From Saccharicrinis sp963677245 (GTDB lineage Bacteria; Bacteroidota; Bacteroidia; Bacteroidales; Marinilabiliaceae), in assembly GCA_963677245.1 (NCBI GenBank), contig OY781921.1, positions 248,001-312,000 on the forward strand: a stretch of DNA of 64,000 bases, in the 5' to 3' direction. The first letter of the stretch is position 1, and each line of letters starts with the position of its first letter. Position numbers and translations under genes: made by a program. Shown here one piece after another: positions 52,496 through 61,547 of this stretch. The notes beneath the pieces are model-generated. The model saw nothing but the letters and a program-made list of their open reading frames with translations, had not been told where the DNA came from and made no database searches.

Positions 52496-53392
52496 ATGTT
52501 TAAAAAATTATCAGATTTAGAAACGCTTATTACCAAAAGAAAAGTAGTAAAAAGTTTAGCATTGGCTGTTTCACAGGATGTATTTTCACTTAATGCAGTG
52601 CATGTTGCTTATCATAAGGGTATTATAAAACCTATTCTCATAGGAGATGAAAAATTTACCAAAGAAATCATTAAAGAAAACGGGTATGATTTTGAAGGAG
52701 CCACTTTTATAGATGAATCCGATCATGAAAAATGTGTTAAGATTGCTGTAAAGATGGTACATGATGGAGAGGCACAGGTTTTAATGAAAGGAAAAGTAGC
52801 TACTCCAATTCTATTAAAAGGAGTTTTAAATAAAGAGTGGGGTTTAAGAACCGGTGGTTTATTATCGCATTTTGCCTTATTCGAAGTTGATACTTATCAT
52901 AAGCTAATTGCGATTACAGATGTTGCTATGAATATTGCTCCGAACTTAAAGGATAAAATTTCAATCGTCAATAATTCGGTAAGCTATTTAAATAAATTAG
53001 GAATTGCAAAGCCTAAAGTTGCTGTTTTAGGAGCTATTGAAATGGTTAATGAAAGTATGCAGGCCACACTTGATGCGGCACTTTTATCCAAGATGAATCA
53101 GCGAGATCAGATTAAAAATTGTATAATAGATGGCCCATTAGCATTTGATAACGCTGTAAGTTTTGAAAGTGCTAAGCATAAAAATATAAAAAGTGCAGTA
53201 GCAGGGGATACTGATTTATTATTGATGCCGGATATTGAAGTGGGTAATGTGTTGTATAAAACCTTGGTTTTCTTTGCGAAAGCAAAAGTAGCTTCCGTTA
53301 TTCTTGGAGCAAAATCACCTATTGTATTAACTTCCAGAAGTGACTCGGAAGAATCAAAATATCATAGTATTTTATTGGCAGTGTTAGGGTAA
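52496..53392 (+). CDS. ptb: Phosphate butyryltransferase
   Basis: 298 residues from ATG 52496; the TTG start at 52445 would add residues unlike the family. It resembles the PTA_PTB fold with LMKGKVATPILLKGVL, GLLSHFALFEV, ITDVAMNIAPN and GPLAFDNAVS, and ends SRSDSEESKYHSILLA, as in Ptb. It converts butyryl-CoA to butyryl phosphate. Followed by buk after 104 bases. Lies after the ackA terminator, so a promoter in the 52306-52495 gap is expected, though no clear one was found. Confidence 0.9.
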   Translation: MFKKLSDLETLITKRKVVKSLALAVSQDVFSLNAVHVAYHKGIIKPILIGDEKFTKEIIKENGYDFEGATFIDESDHEKCVKIAVKMVHDGEAQVLMKGKVATPILLKGVLNKEWGLRTGGLLSHFALFEVDTYHKLIAITDVAMNIAPNLKDKISIVNNSVSYLNKLGIAKPKVAVLGAIEMVNESMQATLDAALLSKMNQRDQIKNCIIDGPLAFDNAVSFESAKHKNIKSAVAGDTDLLLMPDIEVGNVLYKTLVFFAKAKVASVILGAKSPIVLTSRSDSEESKYHSILLAVLG

Positions 53393-53496
53393 ATTTTTGA
53401 ATAGCAATTAACTGTAATGTTTTAATTATAAAATCAATTGCTTAGCTTTAAGCTAGCTTATGACAAATTTAGATGTTAACCTTTGAAAACTAATTT

Positions 53497-54573
53497 ATGG
53501 AAATCTTTAGAGTTTTAGTCATTAACCCGGGATCTACTTCAACCAAAATTGCGGTGTATGACAATGAAAAATCTATCTTTTTAAAAAACATTAAACATAC
53601 GAATGAAGAATTAGCTCCTTTTAATACCATTTCTGACCAATATGAATTCCGGAAAGAAGTGATATTGAATGAATTAATAAGAGCAGATATAGATATTGAA
53701 CGAATCAATGGCGTAGTAGGCAGGGGAGGTTTGGTTAAACCAATTCAGTCGGGTGTATATGAGGTAAATGAAGCCTTAAAACGAGATTTGAGAATTGGAG
53801 TCTTAGGTGAACATGCGAGTAATCTAGGTGGGCTAATTGCTGATGATATTGCACGTTCGTTGCCTGAGGCTAAAGCATATATTGCAGATCCAGTTGTTGT
53901 TGATGAACTGGATGATGTAGCCAGAATAACAGGTTGTCCTAGTATGCCAAGACAATCCATTTTTCATGCTTTAAACCAAAAAGCTGTAGGTAGATTGTTT
54001 GCACGTACCAGAGGTTTTGTTTACGAAGAGCTAAACCTAGTTGTGGCTCATATGGGAGGAGGTATTTCAATAGGAGCCCACCGAAAAGGTAAAGTAGTGG
54101 ATGTAAATAATGCCATTGACGGTTACGGACCGTTTTCACCAGAAAGAGCGGGTACCTTGCCAACAGGAGCACTGATAAAAGCGTGTTTTAGCGGAAAGCA
54201 TACATATGAGGAGATGAAAAAGATTGTGAATGGAAAAGGAGGATTGGTAGCTCATTTAGGAACGAATCAGGCATACGAAGTGGAGAAAAGGGTTCAGGCA
54301 GGCGATAAACATGCAGAACTTGTATTAAGTGCCATGTGCTATCAAATAGCCAAAGCTATTGGAGGGTGCGCAACGGTTTTAAAGGGAAAAGTAAATGGTA
54401 TAATATTAACAGGAGGTATTGCCCACGATAAATTTGTTGTAGATTATATCAGAGAAAGGGTAGATTTTATTGCACCCGTTGCTGTATATCCTGGAGAAGA
54501 TGAAATGACAGCCTTAATGCAGAATGGATTAATGGCACTTCGAAATCAGGTACAGTGTAAAGTTTACGAGTAA
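53497..54573 (+). CDS. buk: Butyrate kinase
   Basis: 358 residues of the ASKHA acid-kinase family. RVLVINPGSTSTKIAVYDNE, GVVGRGGLVKPI, IADPVVVDEL, MPRQSIFHALNQKA, VVAHMGGGISIGAHRKG and the GPFSPERAGTLP motif are those of Buk rather than of AckA. It makes ATP and butyrate from butyryl phosphate. Terminates at a stem-loop at 54606-54641. Confidence 0.95.
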   Translation: MEIFRVLVINPGSTSTKIAVYDNEKSIFLKNIKHTNEELAPFNTISDQYEFRKEVILNELIRADIDIERINGVVGRGGLVKPIQSGVYEVNEALKRDLRIGVLGEHASNLGGLIADDIARSLPEAKAYIADPVVVDELDDVARITGCPSMPRQSIFHALNQKAVGRLFARTRGFVYEELNLVVAHMGGGISIGAHRKGKVVDVNNAIDGYGPFSPERAGTLPTGALIKACFSGKHTYEEMKKIVNGKGGLVAHLGTNQAYEVEKRVQAGDKHAELVLSAMCYQIAKAIGGCATVLKGKVNGIILTGGIAHDKFVVDYIRERVDFIAPVAVYPGEDEMTALMQNGLMALRNQVQCKVYE

Positions 54574-54605
54574 AGAAAGATTAGTATTTCATTATATTTT
54601 ATATG

Positions 54606-54641
54606 AAGTTGTCAGTGTGCTACATTGGCAACTTTTTTTTA
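54606..54641 (+). terminator. Terminator after buk
   Basis: AAGTTGTCA (54606-54614) / TGGCAACTT (54626-54634), with one G-T pair, followed by a T run. Confidence 0.85.
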
Positions 54642-54672
54642 TTATTGCAGTGTTTAGACAATTAATTAAGTA

Positions 54673-55968
54673 ATGACAGAATTAATATCGATCCATAATC
54701 TGATAAATGCGAATAATGTGGCTTATTTATTAATAATAGGGGCTTCATTAGTCATTATTCTATCCTATTTATTTTCTGTTTTATCTCAAAAAACTGCAGT
54801 TCCAAGTGTAATCATGTTGATTTTACTGGGTTTTTTTTCAAAGGAACTTTTTAATATTGGAGTAGACGATATTGATTGGCTTTTTCCTCTGGAGATATTA
54901 GGAATTGTAGGTTTAATGTTAATTGTATTAGAAGGAGCTTTAGACTTAAAGCTTTCAAAGGAAAGGTGGCCAATGATATGGAAGTCTGGATTAATTGCCT
55001 TGGTTTCTTTGCTTGTTAATGTATATATATTCGCTTACGGACTGCAGTTAATTATAAATAATTTGGATTTCCTAACTGCGTTTATTTATGCAATTCCACT
55101 TTCTATCATTAGTAGTGCTATTGTTATTCCAAGTGTCAGTCAACTGGATGAAGAAAAGAAAGAGTTTTTAATTTATGAAAGCACCTTATCAGATATATTT
55201 GGATTAATTCTTTTCTATACAGTCATTAATAATGTAAATACGGGTGAAGTTGCAAAAATAGGATTTAGTGTCATTTCAAATATAGGAGGTACATTAATTT
55301 TATCAGTAATCATTTCTTATTTAATGATTATATTTTTTCAAAGAATTAATACGCAGGTTAAGCTATTTCTTTTTATCTCCGTTCTTTTATTGTTGTACGC
55401 AGTAGGTAAAGTCTTCCATTTATCATCTTTATTAATCATCCTGGTTTTTGGTTTAATATTAGAAAACAGACAAATCTTTTTTTCCGGTTTTATGAAGAAG
55501 TTCTTAATGGAAGAAAAGGTAAAACAAGTATTAACCGATTTTAAACTGTTAACAGCAGAAAGTGCTTTTGTTGTTCGAACTTTTTTCTTTTTTGTATTTG
55601 GCTTAAGTATCACGATAGCCGGAATATTTAAAACGAAAGTAGTTCTTGGAGCATTGGCGTTTTTGTTAATATTGTTTATAGTAAGATGGGCACTTTTTAA
55701 ATTAATTGTCAAGAAGGATTTTATACCTCAGGTTTTTATCGCTCCTCGAGGATTGATATCAGTTTTGCTTTATTTTGCTATACCGGCTGATTTTTTAATC
55801 AACGATTTTGAAACAGGATTATTGTTGTTTATTATTTTAGGGACAGGTGTTGCAATGGCTTGGTCTTTGCTACATTATAAATTAGGCAAGGCAGGGAGAT
55901 TAAGAAGAGTTGTAAAGGTTAAAACAATTATGGTTGGTTTTAAAAACCATTCTGAGATAAATAAGTAA
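54673..55968 (+). CDS. Cation/proton antiporter (CPA-type)
   Basis: 431 residues with about 12 transmembrane helices. LEGALDLKL, SSAIVIPSV and ESTLSDIFGLILF are the landmarks of NhaP/CPA1-type antiporters, with ES...D in place of the classic ND motif. It probably exchanges Na+ or K+ for H+ across the inner membrane. Starts 100 bases after buk, behind that gene's terminator. Ion specificity is not readable. Confidence 0.85.
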   Translation: MTELISIHNLINANNVAYLLIIGASLVIILSYLFSVLSQKTAVPSVIMLILLGFFSKELFNIGVDDIDWLFPLEILGIVGLMLIVLEGALDLKLSKERWPMIWKSGLIALVSLLVNVYIFAYGLQLIINNLDFLTAFIYAIPLSIISSAIVIPSVSQLDEEKKEFLIYESTLSDIFGLILFYTVINNVNTGEVAKIGFSVISNIGGTLILSVIISYLMIIFFQRINTQVKLFLFISVLLLLYAVGKVFHLSSLLIILVFGLILENRQIFFSGFMKKFLMEEKVKQVLTDFKLLTAESAFVVRTFFFFVFGLSITIAGIFKTKVVLGALAFLLILFIVRWALFKLIVKKDFIPQVFIAPRGLISVLLYFAIPADFLINDFETGLLLFIILGTGVAMAWSLLHYKLGKAGRLRRVVKVKTIMVGFKNHSEINK

Positions 55969-56004
55969 ACAGAACAATACTGTTAGTTCTGATAATGTAA
56001 ATTT

Positions 56005-58209
56005 ATGGATATAAAAAATATAAAGTTAAGTGTAATTGCCTTGTGTCTTCAGATTCTATTTTCATTTGTAGCCAATGCACAAATTAGTCAAGGAGGAAAT
56101 CCTGGTTTGAGTTTTAAGGATATTAATATTAGTCAGACTAATTGTAAAACACATCACTTTACGCCTTCTGCTTCGCAGTTAAAAAGAATTAATTTACCAT
56201 CAAAAGGACAGGCTTTTCAGTTTGCACATCAATTTACCGTAAATTATACACCTGATAATTCTGGGCAATGGACATTTTTAGAAGACGGAACCCGTGTTTG
56301 GCAACTGTTAATTACTTCACCGGAGGCTTATTCAATCAATTTAATTTTTGATAGATATGTTTTGCCCGAAGGAGCAAAGCTATTTATTTATAATATTGAT
56401 AAGTCAGATGTAATTGGTGCGTTTACACATAAAAATAATAAGCCATCCGGTATTTTAGCAACGGTTCCGGTCGAAGGAGATTCCATCATAGTAGAATATC
56501 AGGAACCGAAAAATGCAGAATTTAAAGGGGAACTGATGGTAGGAGCTGTTAATCACGATTTTATAGGAATTCATAAGAAAAATTCCTTGAAAACGGGATA
56601 TTTTGGAGATTCTGGAGCTTGCAATACTGATGTTTCCTGTTATGATGTCGATGATAGTTTAGGAATAAGAAGGTCTGTTGTTAAGTTAATTATCAATGGA
56701 AGTGAATTATGCACAGGTACTTTGATAAATAATCAATTGAATGATGGAACTCCATATATTGTAACTGCAGCCCATTGCTTAAGACAGGATAATACGGCTA
56801 CAAAAGTGATTGCCTATTTTAACTATGAAGTTCCACATTGCATTGAAAGTATTGAGGGAAGTAAGGATTTTACCATTTCGGAAGGCGCTACGAAAGTTTT
56901 AGTGGATAGCCTGGATATTGCATTGTTTGAGTTATCTGATTTGCCTCCGGAGAATTACAAGCCATATTATGCAGGATGGAATAGGAATACGTCACTTTCT
57001 AAACCATTTAAGTCCATCCATCACCCTCAGGGAGATGTAAAAAAAATAGCAACATTCGAAGGCGATTTGCAGGAAGTATCATTTATAGAACCTGCTAATA
57101 TGCCTTATGCTCAGGTAGAAAAATTTCATTGGAGAGTGAGCCGTTGGACAAGCGGAACTACAGAAGTAGGATCGTCAGGCTGTCCTTTGTTTGATGGACA
57201 GAATCTTTTCATAGGAACCTTATCTGGCGGCGCTGCTTATTGTGGAAACCCTGTGAATGATTATTTTGCTCAGTTTTGTGATGGGTGGGATCATAATTTA
57301 AATTGGAACTTAGAAGCCAGCGATCAGGAATATTTTGCCCCATGGTTAGATCCGGCAGGCACAGATGTTCAGTCTATTGATGGATATGATCCGTATGAAG
57401 AACAAGAAATAACAAGATTATCCAATATTGAGTCTAATGATACGCCGCTGAAAACCACAATTAGCGAAGGAGGGTATTTATCAGGACACAATGGAAACTT
57501 TAGTTTAGCTTATGCCGAAAAGTTTTCAGGCATTAAATCAGCCACCATTAATGGCGTTTATGTGATGCCTTCGCAATATGTATATAATTCAACTCAAACT
57601 ATAAATATAGCAGTTTGGAATGGTTCAGATTACCCCGAAGATTTAATAGCCTTAAAAGAAGGGGTTAATATTTCAGGATTAAAATCCAATATGGAGCATT
57701 TTATTCCTTTAACAACTCCTGTAGCTGTAACAGGTAACTTTTTTATAGGTTTTGAGATTAACTACAATAGTGAACCTGTGGATTATATGGCTATGTATTA
57801 TTCATCTGCTGAAAGTAAAGAGAACAACAATATGCTTGTGTATAATGAGTCGTCTGGATGGCATTATGCATCTGAACTTTATAATGATAATTTAAATTTT
57901 ACACTTTGGGTTGATGCATTGGCCGAAAATGTTGTTTATGGAGATACTGTTATTGAAACATCCAAAGGTAAAGATGTGACTTTGTTTCCCAATCCTGTTG
58001 ATGAAGCATATTTCTATATAAATAGCAATAACAACTTTTTAGCACGATATGAAATTCTTGATCTATACGGAAGAGTTATTGATAATGGTGGATTAAATAG
58101 TAATTCTTCACGAATTCCAATTTATGCTGGTGATTTGAATTCCGGTTTGTATGTCTTAAAACTTTACAGTGAGGATAAACAAATTGTAAAAAAGATATTG
58201 GTTAAATAA
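56005..58209 (+). CDS. Type IX-secreted trypsin-like serine protease
   Basis: 734 residues. A signal peptide (to about 26), a propeptide-like region to about 200, a trypsin-like domain with His257 (VTAAHC), Asp304 (LDIALFEL) and Ser391 (GSSGCPLF), resembling Lysobacter/Bacteroidota lysyl endopeptidases, a beta-sandwich domain (about 470-640), and a C-terminal T9SS sorting domain (VTLFPNPVDEAYFYI ... GLYVLKLYS, about 650-734). It should be secreted to the outer surface. Ends three bases from the convergent DUF4465 gene. Confidence 0.92.
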   Translation: MDIKNIKLSVIALCLQILFSFVANAQISQGGNPGLSFKDINISQTNCKTHHFTPSASQLKRINLPSKGQAFQFAHQFTVNYTPDNSGQWTFLEDGTRVWQLLITSPEAYSINLIFDRYVLPEGAKLFIYNIDKSDVIGAFTHKNNKPSGILATVPVEGDSIIVEYQEPKNAEFKGELMVGAVNHDFIGIHKKNSLKTGYFGDSGACNTDVSCYDVDDSLGIRRSVVKLIINGSELCTGTLINNQLNDGTPYIVTAAHCLRQDNTATKVIAYFNYEVPHCIESIEGSKDFTISEGATKVLVDSLDIALFELSDLPPENYKPYYAGWNRNTSLSKPFKSIHHPQGDVKKIATFEGDLQEVSFIEPANMPYAQVEKFHWRVSRWTSGTTEVGSSGCPLFDGQNLFIGTLSGGAAYCGNPVNDYFAQFCDGWDHNLNWNLEASDQEYFAPWLDPAGTDVQSIDGYDPYEEQEITRLSNIESNDTPLKTTISEGGYLSGHNGNFSLAYAEKFSGIKSATINGVYVMPSQYVYNSTQTINIAVWNGSDYPEDLIALKEGVNISGLKSNMEHFIPLTTPVAVTGNFFIGFEINYNSEPVDYMAMYYSSAESKENNNMLVYNESSGWHYASELYNDNLNFTLWVDALAENVVYGDTVIETSKGKDVTLFPNPVDEAYFYINSNNNFLARYEILDLYGRVIDNGGLNSNSSRIPIYAGDLNSGLYVLKLYSEDKQIVKKILVK

Positions 58210-58212
58210 AGG

Positions 58213-59202
58213 CTATTTAATTATCTTTAATTCATCGAAACAAATATATGGAGGTGTATTCATTACTCCGTTTTCTGTATCAGATGAATGAAGAGAAAAC
58301 TCTAGACGGGAAATTTTACCTAGTGATTCCAGGTTGACGGTTCCCCAGGTATCTAAAATATAATTATCTCTATTGTTACCAAAAGTATAATTAGCTAAAT
58401 AAATATTGATTGTTCCAGTATTAGTGTTTTCTTTGGTAAAGCCACTTACTGATAAAATTAGCCAATCCATATTTAATCCGGTATCGCCTCCAAATTTAAC
58501 AGAACCATTAGTGCCATTTTTAATTGAATTATATAGGTAATAACTGTTGCATAATTCTATACTTTCAAAAAGGTGATTTTCCTGATCTAAAGTTTGCACT
58601 GTAATTGGCGTTCCAACTTGATCGAACATCATTACTCCTAATACTGTAGATTCAAATTCACTAGGTTTAGTATAGGCACTATATTTTTCATCATCTTCTT
58701 CTGTTTGATTTCCAACTAAATTAGAATAGGTAAAACCTGTCCAGTTGGTTGAGAAATATGAATTGTTAGATTCAAATACAAGTTGTTCAGATATAAAAGA
58801 CTCTTGGTTTTCAATATTTGTCCAAAAACTATCTTTATCAAAAACTATATCTTCAAAATCAGTTTTGTACATTGACTGCACTACAACTTCCATTTTATCA
58901 CTACCTCTGTCGTTTGTGACTTCAAAAGTGAATACATATTTCTTTAACTCTTTAGGTATAAGGGTGTAGTTTTTATCTGTACTTACGATATTACCATCTA
59001 ATATCCATTGATAGGAAGAGCTTTGGTCATAGGTTATTTTTGGAGATAAAACCAGTGTATCATTTACATTTAGTTCGTACCCATCATCCGGCATATTAAT
59101 ATATATTTCAGAAGCAGGAAGATCTTTCTCATATGTTTCACAAGAGTATAAACAAGAAACAATTGATACGGATACAATAAGTAATTGAAACAAAGACTTC
59201 AT
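58213..59202 (-). CDS. DUF4465-type lipoprotein
   Basis: 329 residues. Lipoprotein signal with Cys near 20 (CLYSCETYEKD). A PKD/Ig-like domain (about 32-110; YQWILDGNIVS) is followed by a DUF4465 domain with WTGFTYSN, MMFDQ and LSVSGF segments and a conserved end PPYICFDELKI. DUF4465 domains are often found in Bacteroidota surface proteins. Last gene of a minus-strand operon, preceded by the TlpA-like gene 15 bases away, and three bases from the convergent protease stop. Confidence 0.85.
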   Translation of the reverse strand: MKSLFQLLIVSVSIVSCLYSCETYEKDLPASEIYINMPDDGYELNVNDTLVLSPKITYDQSSSYQWILDGNIVSTDKNYTLIPKELKKYVFTFEVTNDRGSDKMEVVVQSMYKTDFEDIVFDKDSFWTNIENQESFISEQLVFESNNSYFSTNWTGFTYSNLVGNQTEEDDEKYSAYTKPSEFESTVLGVMMFDQVGTPITVQTLDQENHLFESIELCNSYYLYNSIKNGTNGSVKFGGDTGLNMDWLILSVSGFTKENTNTGTINIYLANYTFGNNRDNYILDTWGTVNLESLGKISRLEFSLHSSDTENGVMNTPPYICFDELKIIK

Positions 59203-59217
59203 TGAGAAAATGATAAT

Positions 59218-60624
59218 TTAATTGTTTTTAAAATAGTGATCGATAAAGCCGGGAACCTGTTCTGCACCAATTCTTTTGGCAATTATTTTTTTGTTTTCGT
59301 CCAGGATGTATATTACCGGAGTACTGTATATGTCATATAAGTTTCTGAAGTTGGTTTGGTTATAAGGGTCATATACATTTATCCATTCTTCTAATTGATG
59401 TTCAGTAATGAACTTTGCCCATTCTTCCTGTTCAAATTGTGTAAACACAGCAAATATTTTAACTCCTTTATCTTGATATTTATCCCAAACCAATTCTTTA
59501 ATTTTAGGAATCTCCTTTTTACAATGCCCACAATCAGGTTCCCAAAAAACCAATAAAGTTAGTTTAGCATAGACTTCGCTTAATTTAAAAGATTGGTTAT
59601 TATAGGAAACCATTTTTAAGTCAGGAGCTTGATTACCAATGATATTTGGTTTTATTTTAGTTATTCTTTCCTCTAGTTTGGTAATAAACTCTTCATCAAC
59701 CCAATCGGCAATTCCGGATAAATAATATTTTTCACCAAGAGCCACCATGGCAGCATCCATACCCATATTTTTACTTTCGTTTGCAAGATTAAAAGTATAT
59801 TGAATCAGGTATTTTTGCATTTCCTTATTATCTCCAGCCAAAGCAATTACTCTATTAGCTTCTTTGACAATACTATCTGGTATTTGAACTACTGTTTTTG
59901 TAAAAAAACTCTCCAATTTATTGGTAAAGAATGGTGTATGTAAAATACGTTCATCCGTCATATCGATATTATCAAAATAGTGGGCTTTGTAATACTGATA
60001 TTTTTTTAGCTGAATAACAGAGTCTGGTTCATTTGTATCCTTAAAATCAGGAACCTTTATTTCTCTCATTGCATTAATAAAAGATGACAAAAATGTACCT
60101 TGATGTTCTTTTAATATTTTGTCCCAGTAGTTATTTACATTTACAGAAAGTTGAGAAAGCTCTTCTTTCCATATATCTACTGAATCAGGATATTGATTTT
60201 CTTTTATTTTGTTTTGGAATTCGTTTGCCTTTTTCTGTTGATTAAAAATAAACTTTTGGTAGTCATTAAACGCTTTTTCCTGTTTATTACCTTTAATGCT
60301 TAATGTTTGAACTGGATCATCTTTGCTGGCTGTAATTGAAAAATGTTGTTCATCATCAATAATAATATCAAAATACTTTTGATCAGGCATATAAATGATA
60401 TAAACACCTCCCGGTAAAGCTTCATCACCCTGAAATGTTCCGGAACCATTATCATCAATATAAATAGTATCATTCACCAACATTTTCTTGTTAAAATAGT
60501 GTCCTAAAATTAAGGTTGTATCTTGCCAACCTTTAACAGTTACATCTATTTTATAAGCTTGAGAAAAGCTACTATTAATGTATAAAACACAAATAATTAG
60601 TAATAGAATATATTTTTTATTCAT
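59218..60624 (-). CDS. TlpA-like thiol-disulfide protein with N-terminal DUF4369/DUF5106-type region
   Basis: 468 residues. A signal peptide (about 1-22, SFSQ) precedes a beta-rich DUF4369-type domain (about 25-110), a helical DUF5106-type section (about 115-310) and a C-terminal thioredoxin domain with CxxC C365/C368 (WEPDCGHCKKEIP). It probably acts as a periplasmic disulfide reductase. The extra N-terminal domains are typical of Bacteroidota TlpA proteins. Between the GT2 and DUF4465 genes, with 15- to 16-base gaps. Confidence 0.88.
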   Translation of the reverse strand: MNKKYILLLIICVLYINSSFSQAYKIDVTVKGWQDTTLILGHYFNKKMLVNDTIYIDDNGSGTFQGDEALPGGVYIIYMPDQKYFDIIIDDEQHFSITASKDDPVQTLSIKGNKQEKAFNDYQKFIFNQQKKANEFQNKIKENQYPDSVDIWKEELSQLSVNVNNYWDKILKEHQGTFLSSFINAMREIKVPDFKDTNEPDSVIQLKKYQYYKAHYFDNIDMTDERILHTPFFTNKLESFFTKTVVQIPDSIVKEANRVIALAGDNKEMQKYLIQYTFNLANESKNMGMDAAMVALGEKYYLSGIADWVDEEFITKLEERITKIKPNIIGNQAPDLKMVSYNNQSFKLSEVYAKLTLLVFWEPDCGHCKKEIPKIKELVWDKYQDKGVKIFAVFTQFEQEEWAKFITEHQLEEWINVYDPYNQTNFRNLYDIYSTPVIYILDENKKIIAKRIGAEQVPGFIDHYFKNN

Positions 60625-60640
60625 GGTATTTTGATAATTA

Positions 60641-61534
60641 TTAGGTTGTTAAGGTGTTGTAATATCCAAGTTTATACAAATCATATACCAGCATGCTTGG
60701 GTTTAGAGTGCAAAGGTGTTTTTTCATGATTTTATTAAACATCTTATAGAAAATAGCATATACTTTATTTAATTTTAGAGTATTCAAAATCTGATAGTAC
60801 TTTAAGATAGTAATTCGCTTGTACATCAAATCTCCTCTTTTGTATAAACTAGTAAGGTATTGTAAGGTTTCGAGTCTTTGTTCTGTTTTCTTAACAAAAT
60901 CCAGGTTAGTTTCCAATCCAATGTGAACAACAGGGTTGTCAATATGAGTGATTGCAATTCCTTTTTTTTCAAGCTCTATGCCAAAAATAGTGTCTTCATG
61001 TCCAGAACGTTCAATTGTTTCATCAAAGGATACCTCAGAAAACATTTGTTTGGTTGTAAGAAAATTATTAGACATAAAACTTTTGTTCGGAATTTTTCTT
61101 CTGAATTCAGCACTAAAGTCCTCTTTTTTCTTACCAACTTTCCATCTTAAAGAATGATCAGGGGAAGGAAGATTAACAGGGTGAACTCTTCCTCCACAAA
61201 CAATCTCTTTGTCAGAATTTATAAAGGGAATATACTTTTCAATATAATCCTGGGGAATATCTGAATCACTATCAATAAATAAGATATAATTATACTTGGA
61301 TTGTTTTGCAAGTCTGTTTCGAATTCCAGCGCTTCCAAGATTAGTTGCTAATTCAATATAATTTACCTGATCTATATTGTTAATCTGACGATTTAATTTT
61401 TTAAATTCAATAGCAGAACCATCATCTAATATGAGGATTTCTGCTGTAATTTTTAAATTATTTATTTGAGTTACTAGTTTAGATACTAGTGTTGTTACAT
61501 TATAGTTGTATAATGGAATACAAATAGAAAGCAT
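60641..61534 (-). CDS. Family 2 glycosyltransferase
   Basis: 297 residues, GT-A fold. LSICIPLYNYN start, ILDDGS and LFIDSDSDIP (metal-binding DxD) around residue 90, and GHEDTIFGIEL (catalytic ED) near 185. Soluble, no transmembrane segment, so cytoplasmic or membrane-associated. Substrate unknown. Flanked by 13- and 16-base gaps within the operon. Confidence 0.88.
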   Translation of the reverse strand: MLSICIPLYNYNVTTLVSKLVTQINNLKITAEILILDDGSAIEFKKLNRQINNIDQVNYIELATNLGSAGIRNRLAKQSKYNYILFIDSDSDIPQDYIEKYIPFINSDKEIVCGGRVHPVNLPSPDHSLRWKVGKKKEDFSAEFRRKIPNKSFMSNNFLTTKQMFSEVSFDETIERSGHEDTIFGIELEKKGIAITHIDNPVVHIGLETNLDFVKKTEQRLETLQYLTSLYKRGDLMYKRITILKYYQILNTLKLNKVYAIFYKMFNKIMKKHLCTLNPSMLVYDLYKLGYYNTLTT

Positions 61535-61547
61535 ACTTTTTTATAAT

